Of a stretch of DNA of 64,000 bases, positions 60,563 to 64,000 are shown in pieces. The translations under genes and the position numbers were made by a program. The notes beneath the pieces are model-generated. The model saw nothing but the letters and a program-made list of their open reading frames with translations. It did no database searches and had not been told where the DNA came from. The stretch lies in NCBI RefSeq assembly GCF_002898515.1, contig NZ_PPFX01000004.1:51485-115484 (forward strand), written 5' to 3'. The stretch comes from Geothermobacter hydrogeniphilus (lineage in GTDB: Bacteria; Desulfobacterota; Desulfuromonadia; Desulfuromonadales; Geothermobacteraceae). The stretch's first letter is position 1, and each line of letters starts with the position of its first letter.

Positions 60563-61392
60563 TGAAGCGCCTCCTTCATTTTTTTCAGGGCATTCTGCTC
60601 GATCTGACGGACACGCTCGCGGCTGATGCCGTAGCGGTCGGCCAGCTCCTGCAGGGTCAGGGGCGGATCGTCGAGCAGGCGTGCCGCAACAATATCACGT
60701 TCCCGGGGCTTCAGGCGAGACAATGCCTCGCCGACCTGTTTGCGACGCTGCTCGTCTTCCTGTCGCTCCGCCAGCAGTTCTTCCTGGTTGGCGCGTTCAT
60801 CCGCCAGCGAATCCATCAGGCTGTAGTCATCCCCGTCGACCAGTTTCAGGTCCAGGGAGGCGTCCCGGGCGTGCATCCGCTGTTCCATTTCCTCGACTTC
60901 GGTGGTGCGGACATCGAGTTCAGCGGCAATCTCTTCACTGTTTCCGCCGCCGGTAAGGCGTTTCAGGGCCTCGCGCGTCTGGTTGAGTTTGAAGAAAAGC
61001 TTCTTCTGTGCCTGGGTGGTGCCGATTTTGACCAGCGACCAGCTTTTGATGATGAAGTTCTGAATATAGGCCCGGATCCACCAGACCGCGTAGGAGATCA
61101 GGCGGATGCCGCGATCCGGATCGAATTTCTTGACCGCCAGCATCAGGCCGATGTTTCCTTCCTGGACCAGGTCGAGCAGTTTGCAGCCGTAGTTGCGGTA
61201 TTCGTAGGCGATCTTGACCACGAAGCGCAGGTTGCCGGTGACCAGGCGCTCGGCGGCGGTCAGGTCGCCCTGGTCGCGGTAGCGGCGGGCGAGATCGATT
61301 TCCTGTTCTGGAGTCAGCAGTTCGAAACGATTCACCTGGGCCATGTAGTGTTCGAAATTGTCGCTGACAACAGCTAACGCGAGGTCGCTCAT
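60535..61392 (-). CDS. rpoH: Heat-shock sigma factor RpoH
   Basis: Alternative sigma factor (sigma-32 type) of 285 residues. Region 2 carries NLRFVVKIAYEYRNYG and the -10 recognition helix ISYAVWWIRAYIQNFII. The RpoH box QKKLFFKLNQTR follows, and region 4 has LTLQELADRYGISRERVRQIE. GGAGG lies before the ATG. The upstream region has a sigma-70 promoter with a CIRCE operator on it, so HrcA probably represses it. The downstream moxR start is embedded in its 3' end. Confidence 0.96.
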   Translation of the reverse strand: MSDLALAVVSDNFEHYMAQVNRFELLTPEQEIDLARRYRDQGDLTAAERLVTGNLRFVVKIAYEYRNYGCKLLDLVQEGNIGLMLAVKKFDPDRGIRLISYAVWWIRAYIQNFIIKSWSLVKIGTTQAQKKLFFKLNQTREALKRLTGGGNSEEIAAELDVRTTEVEEMEQRMHARDASLDLKLVDGDDYSLMDSLADERANQEELLAERQEDEQRRKQVGEALSRLKPRERDIVAARLLDDPPLTLQELADRYGISRERVRQIEQNALKKMKEALQCLSPPTAA

Positions 61393-61433
61393 GTCGTCAC
61401 CTCCAGGATGTTTTCTTTTGTAAGATCAGGCCA

Positions 61434-61460
61434 TTGGCACTCTCGGTTGGAGAGTGCCAA
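61434..61460. promoter_or_regulatory. CIRCE operator (HrcA site) upstream of rpoH
   Basis: TTGGCACTC-N9-GAGTGCCAA, a perfect 9-bp inverted repeat with the 9-nt spacer of CIRCE (consensus TTAGCACTC-N9-GAGTGCTAA). It lies just downstream of the rpoH -10 box, where HrcA would block transcription. Confidence 0.88.
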
Positions 61461-61463
61461 ATC

Positions 61464-61492
61464 TTTATAGCAAACTCTTCCGCCGCTGGCAA
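61464..61492 (-). promoter_or_regulatory. Sigma-70 promoter of rpoH
   Basis: Minus-strand TTGCCA (61487-61492), a 17-nt spacer and TATAAA (61464-61469), with TGC directly before the -10. The predicted start falls in the CIRCE element. Confidence 0.75.
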
Positions 61493-61571
61493 GAGGTCCG
61501 GGCAAGATCGGAGGTTGACAGTCCCGGTTTGCCTTCCGATAATGTTGCAAACCCTCAGGAGCTACCGAGTC

Positions 61572-61943
61572 ATGCAAATCCTCTATATCGGTTTGTTCGG
61601 CGCTTTCGGCTGCGTCTCCCGTTACCTGGTGTCCGGCTGGGTCTATGCCCTGGCGGGTCGTTCTCTGCCCTGGGGAACCCTGGCGGTCAATGTTGTCGGT
61701 TCGCTGCTGCTCGGTTTCCTGATGGAGTCCGGCCTGCGCAGCACCCTGCTGCCGGCGCAGGTGCGGATGGGCATCACCACCGGTTTCATGGGCGGCTTCA
61801 CCACCTTTTCGACCTTTTCCTATGAAACGGTGCGATTGATGGAGGAAGGAAGCACCCTGCAGGCCGGGGCCAATGTTGTTCTCAATATGACGGTCTGCGT
61901 GGTCTTTGCCGCTCTCGGCATCTATCTCGCCCGCCAACTCTAG
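61572..61943 (+). CDS. crcB: Fluoride ion channel CrcB/Fluc
   Basis: Small dual-topology fluoride exporter of 123 residues with four helices. Family blocks are GAFGCVSRYLVSG, WGTLAVNVVGSLLLG and the pore motif GFMGGFTTFSTFS. The ATG at 61572 has CAGGAG about 10 nt upstream; the frame is open to 61434 through the CIRCE region but without family sequence. A DUF190 gene follows, a common partner. I see no fluoride riboswitch upstream. Confidence 0.94.
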   Translation: MQILYIGLFGAFGCVSRYLVSGWVYALAGRSLPWGTLAVNVVGSLLLGFLMESGLRSTLLPAQVRMGITTGFMGGFTTFSTFSYETVRLMEEGSTLQAGANVVLNMTVCVVFAALGIYLARQL

Positions 61944-62058
61944 CTGATGAAAAACGTCCATCTGCGGCGTTGCCCTCACCCCGCGTCAACGACGTACCTT
62001 CCGGTACGCCTTATGCCGCAGGGTCTCGGACGCCTTGCATCTGAACATTTTTGCTCAG
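61944..62058 (-). repeat. Palindromic intergenic repeat, copy C (related type)
   Basis: On the minus strand it reads GCAAAAATGTTCAGATGCAAGGCG, then GGCGTACCGGAAGGTACGTCG, then GGCAACGCCGCAGATGGACG and TTTTTC. Layout matches copies A and B (GATG/AAGGC arms around a CGTAC..GTACG centre) but the sequence is clearly diverged, so it may be a separate subfamily. Confidence 0.6.
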
Positions 62059-62110
62059 CCTGGGGGGACGGCTTTTTCAACACCCTGCCAGTCAATTTTG
62101 GGGAGGACTC

Positions 62111-62440
62111 ATGACGCGACTCGATGGTGAACTGACCCTGATGCGGATTTTTATTGGCGAATCGGATCGCTGGGAAAAAAAGCCGTTGTACGATGCCCTG
62201 CTGGCCCTGTTTCGGGAACGGGGCCTCGCGGGGGCGACGGTCATCAAGTGCGCCGCCGGTTACGGCGGCGGCAGCGTGTTGCACACGGACAAGCTGCTGC
62301 GTTTTTCATCCGACCTGCCGGTGATCGTTGAAGTGGTCGACAAGCAGGAAAAAATTGATCAGCTGCTGCCGGAACTCGACCGCATGATCACCGGCGGCAT
62401 GATCACCCTGGAAAAAGCCCGGGTGATCCGTTACTTCTGA
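62111..62440 (+). CDS. DUF190-family protein
   Basis: 109-residue protein of the PII-like DUF190 family often encoded beside crcB. The start at 62111 has GGGAGGA upstream. Motifs are MRIFIGESDRW, RGLAGATVIKCAAGYGG and PVIVEVVDKQEKI. It is probably a cytoplasmic regulator or ligand-binding trimer; a link to fluoride export is by association. Confidence 0.9.
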   Translation: MTRLDGELTLMRIFIGESDRWEKKPLYDALLALFRERGLAGATVIKCAAGYGGGSVLHTDKLLRFSSDLPVIVEVVDKQEKIDQLLPELDRMITGGMITLEKARVIRYF

Positions 62441-62458
62441 CCTGAACCGGGGAAACTC

Positions 62459-62926
62459 ATGTTTCACAAACTCCTCAGTCTTCTTTCCGCCGGGGCGGGA
62501 ACCGCGGCCGCCGAGCATCATGATCGTATCCAGGTCGCGGTGGCGGTGCTGTTGCTGGAGATGACTCACGCCGATCGAAATTTTCAGCCCCTTGAAGTCC
62601 ACCTGGTCGAACAATTGCTGCGGGACAGATTCGGTCTCTCCGTCGAAGCCGCCGATGAACTGATCGCCGCGGCTGAAGAGGTGCGTGCTGAAAGTTTCGA
62701 TCTGCAGCAGTTCACCAGTCTGATCAATCGGCATTTCAGCATCGAGGAAAAGCTCAAGGTGATGGAGGGCCTCTGGCGCCTGGTCTATGCCGACGGCGAG
62801 CTGGACAAGTACGAGGATGCCCTGGCGAGACAGCTGACCGGGCTGCTGCGGCTCTCTCCCCGCCAGGCCATCGACCTGAAGATCAAGGTCCTCGATGAGA
62901 TCGCCCCGGACCGCCACTCCTCCTGA
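62459..62926 (+). CDS. TerB-like helical protein
   Basis: 155-residue all-helical protein of the TerB (tellurite-resistance B-like) superfamily. The conserved acidic pattern occurs in two halves: LLLEMTHADRNFQPLEVHLVE near 30-50 and WRLVYADGELDKYEDALAR near 100-120, thought to bind a metal. It begins 18 nt after the DUF190 gene. No other ter genes are present, so tellurite resistance should not be assumed. Confidence 0.85.
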   Translation: MFHKLLSLLSAGAGTAAAEHHDRIQVAVAVLLLEMTHADRNFQPLEVHLVEQLLRDRFGLSVEAADELIAAAEEVRAESFDLQQFTSLINRHFSIEEKLKVMEGLWRLVYADGELDKYEDALARQLTGLLRLSPRQAIDLKIKVLDEIAPDRHSS

Positions 62927-63539
62927 GTCCCTTGTTCCCCGTGCTTCTCTCGGCCGGGTCGTCGTTCTTGCGCAGCGTCTGCTGGCCGAAGTGGTTCGGC
63001 CTGATGCCCGGCTGCTTGACCTGACCGCCGGCAACGGTTGCGACAGTCTCTTTCTGGCTCGTCACCTGGGGCCGGACGGCCAGTTGCTCAGTTTCGATAT
63101 TCAGCTGCCGGCAATCGAGGCCACCGCCGCCCGTCTGGCCGCCGCCGGTTTTCTCCCCCGGCGGGTGTCCACCCGGGTGCTGCTCCACGAACCGGGCTGT
63201 CAGCTGATCCATGACGGTCACCAGTTTCTCGACGCCTATCTCTCCGGGCCGGTTGCCGCCGCCATCGGCAATCTCGGCTACCTGCCGGGCGGAGACAAAC
63301 GGCTGATCACCCGCGCTGAGACCACCCTGGCAGCCCTGCGCGCCCTCTGGCCCCGCCTGGAAGCAGGTGGGCGGTTGGCACTGGTCCTCTATCCCGGTCA
63401 TCCGGGCGGGGATGAAGAGTGCGTCGCGGTCGAGCGGGAATGCGCCGGGCTTCCGACCGCCGAATTTGACGTCATCAGACTGCAGGTTCACAATCGCTGC
63501 CAGGCGCCCTCTCTCCTGGTTGTGGAGCGCCGTTTGTGA
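62895..63539 (+). CDS. YtqB-like class I SAM-dependent methyltransferase
   Basis: 214-residue methyltransferase. The SAM-binding motif is LLDLTAGNGCDSLFLA near 42, with FDIQ as the acidic end of strand 2 and the family-specific AAIGNLGYLPGGDK near 118. It belongs to the rRNA-methylase-like (YtqB) group; some members methylate the U34 side chain of tRNA. It overlaps the TerB-like gene by 32 nt in another frame. The upstream part of the start is not fixed by homology. Confidence 0.86.
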   Translation: MRSPRTATPPESLVPRASLGRVVVLAQRLLAEVVRPDARLLDLTAGNGCDSLFLARHLGPDGQLLSFDIQLPAIEATAARLAAAGFLPRRVSTRVLLHEPGCQLIHDGHQFLDAYLSGPVAAAIGNLGYLPGGDKRLITRAETTLAALRALWPRLEAGGRLALVLYPGHPGGDEECVAVERECAGLPTAEFDVIRLQVHNRCQAPSLLVVERRL

Positions 63540-63644
63540 CGCTAAAACCTTAAGGGATGGGGTGGGGGAGCGCCTGCGAGTATGACGTATCGCGTTCCCA
63601 GCGGATTTTTCGGTCGTTTTTGGGCAGAAAGTTTTCATCCTGCC

Positions 63645-63672
63645 CTCACATCTCACATCTCACATCTCACAT
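63645..63672. repeat. Four tandem CTCACAT heptamers
   Basis: Exact 7-bp repeat, four units, ending on the first base of the NUDIX stop codon. The repeat lies just past the coding end, so length change would alter only the 3' end of the message. Confidence 0.85.
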
Positions 63673-64000
63673 CAGTCATCCATGATCTGCAGCCGCTCCC
63701 GGTCCCAGCAGCCGAGCAGCACCAGCAACTGGGTCACCAGCCGATAGGTAATGCCCCACAGTACCGGCCGGCCGGGACCGAGCAGGTCTATGGCCCGCGC
63801 GGTACGCATCCGGCCCTGCCAGTGGAGACTGATTTCACCGTGGCGGGAGGGATCAAGCAGGTCGTCGCAGGGGAACCAGAAACAGTCCGTGACTTCTTCG
63901 TTGGGGGAAAGTTCCGGCAACTCCGGTATCCGGTAGACGAAACAGGCGACCTGAATCGGCAGGTAGGCGCCGTGGATGTCGTCGAGTCGTCCAAGGCACC
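63672..64000 (-). CDS. NUDIX hydrolase (N-terminus beyond window)
   Basis: C-terminal 109 residues of a NUDIX hydrolase, open to the window edge. Seen: LGRLDDIHGAYLPIQVACFVYR, where the LDD.xG.. strand and aromatic block resemble the CoA diphosphatase group, then EVTDCFWFPCDDLLDP and GRPVLWGITYRLVTQLL. The NUDIX box itself is outside. It is on the strand opposite the methyltransferase gene and convergent with it. Confidence 0.82.
   Translation of the reverse strand, partial: CLGRLDDIHGAYLPIQVACFVYRIPELPELSPNEEVTDCFWFPCDDLLDPSRHGEISLHWQGRMRTARAIDLLGPGRPVLWGITYRLVTQLLVLLGCWDRERLQIMDD

Noticed and set aside
61434-61571. Upstream extension of crcB and a fluoride riboswitch
   Set aside because: The extension covers CIRCE and the rpoH promoter, and I could not find the conserved fluoride-switch core in the leader.
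63645-63672. CRISPR array
   Set aside because: Seven-base direct tandem repeats without spacers and no cas genes.
1-64000. tRNA or rRNA genes
   Set aside because: I saw no TPsiC/anticodon arrangement or ribosomal RNA sequence; a tRNAscan run would be needed to exclude a diverged one.

Overview
The window looks like chromosome from a GC-rich, anaerobic delta-type proteobacterium of the Desulfuromonadales/Geobacter lineage. The evidence is the combination of genes: lipopolysaccharide and outer-membrane assembly (lpxC, bamD, TonB), a selenocysteine formate dehydrogenase, a tungsten aldehyde ferredoxin oxidoreductase with its own tungstate transporter, a succinyl-CoA:acetate CoA-transferase-type enzyme, two sigma-54/NtrC-style two-component systems and a PEP-CTERM protein. 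No rRNA, tRNA, CRISPR, prophage or complete insertion sequence was seen. The assignment is inferred from gene content only.

Layout. 1-15.5 kb is a mostly minus-strand housekeeping block: an NtrY-like kinase cut by the window edge, lpxC, a UbiB-family kinase, a phasin-like coiled coil, a patatin lipase, queH, a large unrecognised protein, a coiled-coil lipoprotein, a GGDEF protein, ruvB/ruvA/ruvC, yebC and a cytidylate-kinase-like/BON fusion. 15.8-19.9 kb (plus) has rhodanese, GDPD, HAD, MidA-type methyltransferase and NifU-C genes. 19.9-23.8 kb is a TonB/copper-receptor-like operon facing a DeoR-type regulator whose C-terminal half resembles NosL. 23.8-29.7 kb holds a DUF362 ferredoxin, yjbQ, a lipase, a Xer recombinase, a peroxiredoxin, a U32-type protein and an IscU-like scaffold.

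29.7-39 kb is a tungsten island. On the minus strand it reads aor, an AOR-associated unknown, a MoaD-like and a MoeB-like gene, then two tandem Moco/Tuco-type riboswitch candidates separated by a terminator and a transposed MITE, then a 20-codon leader, a porin and tupA-tupB-tupC. A third riboswitch copy precedes aor, and a radical-SAM maturase faces away from it. 39.2-45.4 kb follows with mobA, fdhE and the three formate dehydrogenase subunits; fdhA contains an in-frame UGA with a clear SECIS hairpin. The divergent 45.7-50.6 kb block encodes a sigma-54 activator, a periplasmic binding protein and a sensor kinase, all translationally coupled. A -24/-12 promoter lies between this block and fdhA.

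50.8-64 kb contains a PEP-CTERM protein, the CoA-transferase, bamD, a bat/moxR stress cluster ending at rpoH (which has a CIRCE operator on its promoter), crcB, a DUF190 gene, a TerB-like gene, a methyltransferase and the end of a NUDIX hydrolase.

Dispersed repeats tie the window together. There are three 162-bp MITEs with 14-bp inverted ends and exact 5-bp target duplications, plus one 54-bp internal-deletion derivative, and a second family of intergenic palindromic elements. The most interesting items are the tandem riboswitch/MITE/leader-peptide arrangement before the tungstate genes and the DeoR-NosL-like regulator facing a copper-type TonB receptor.
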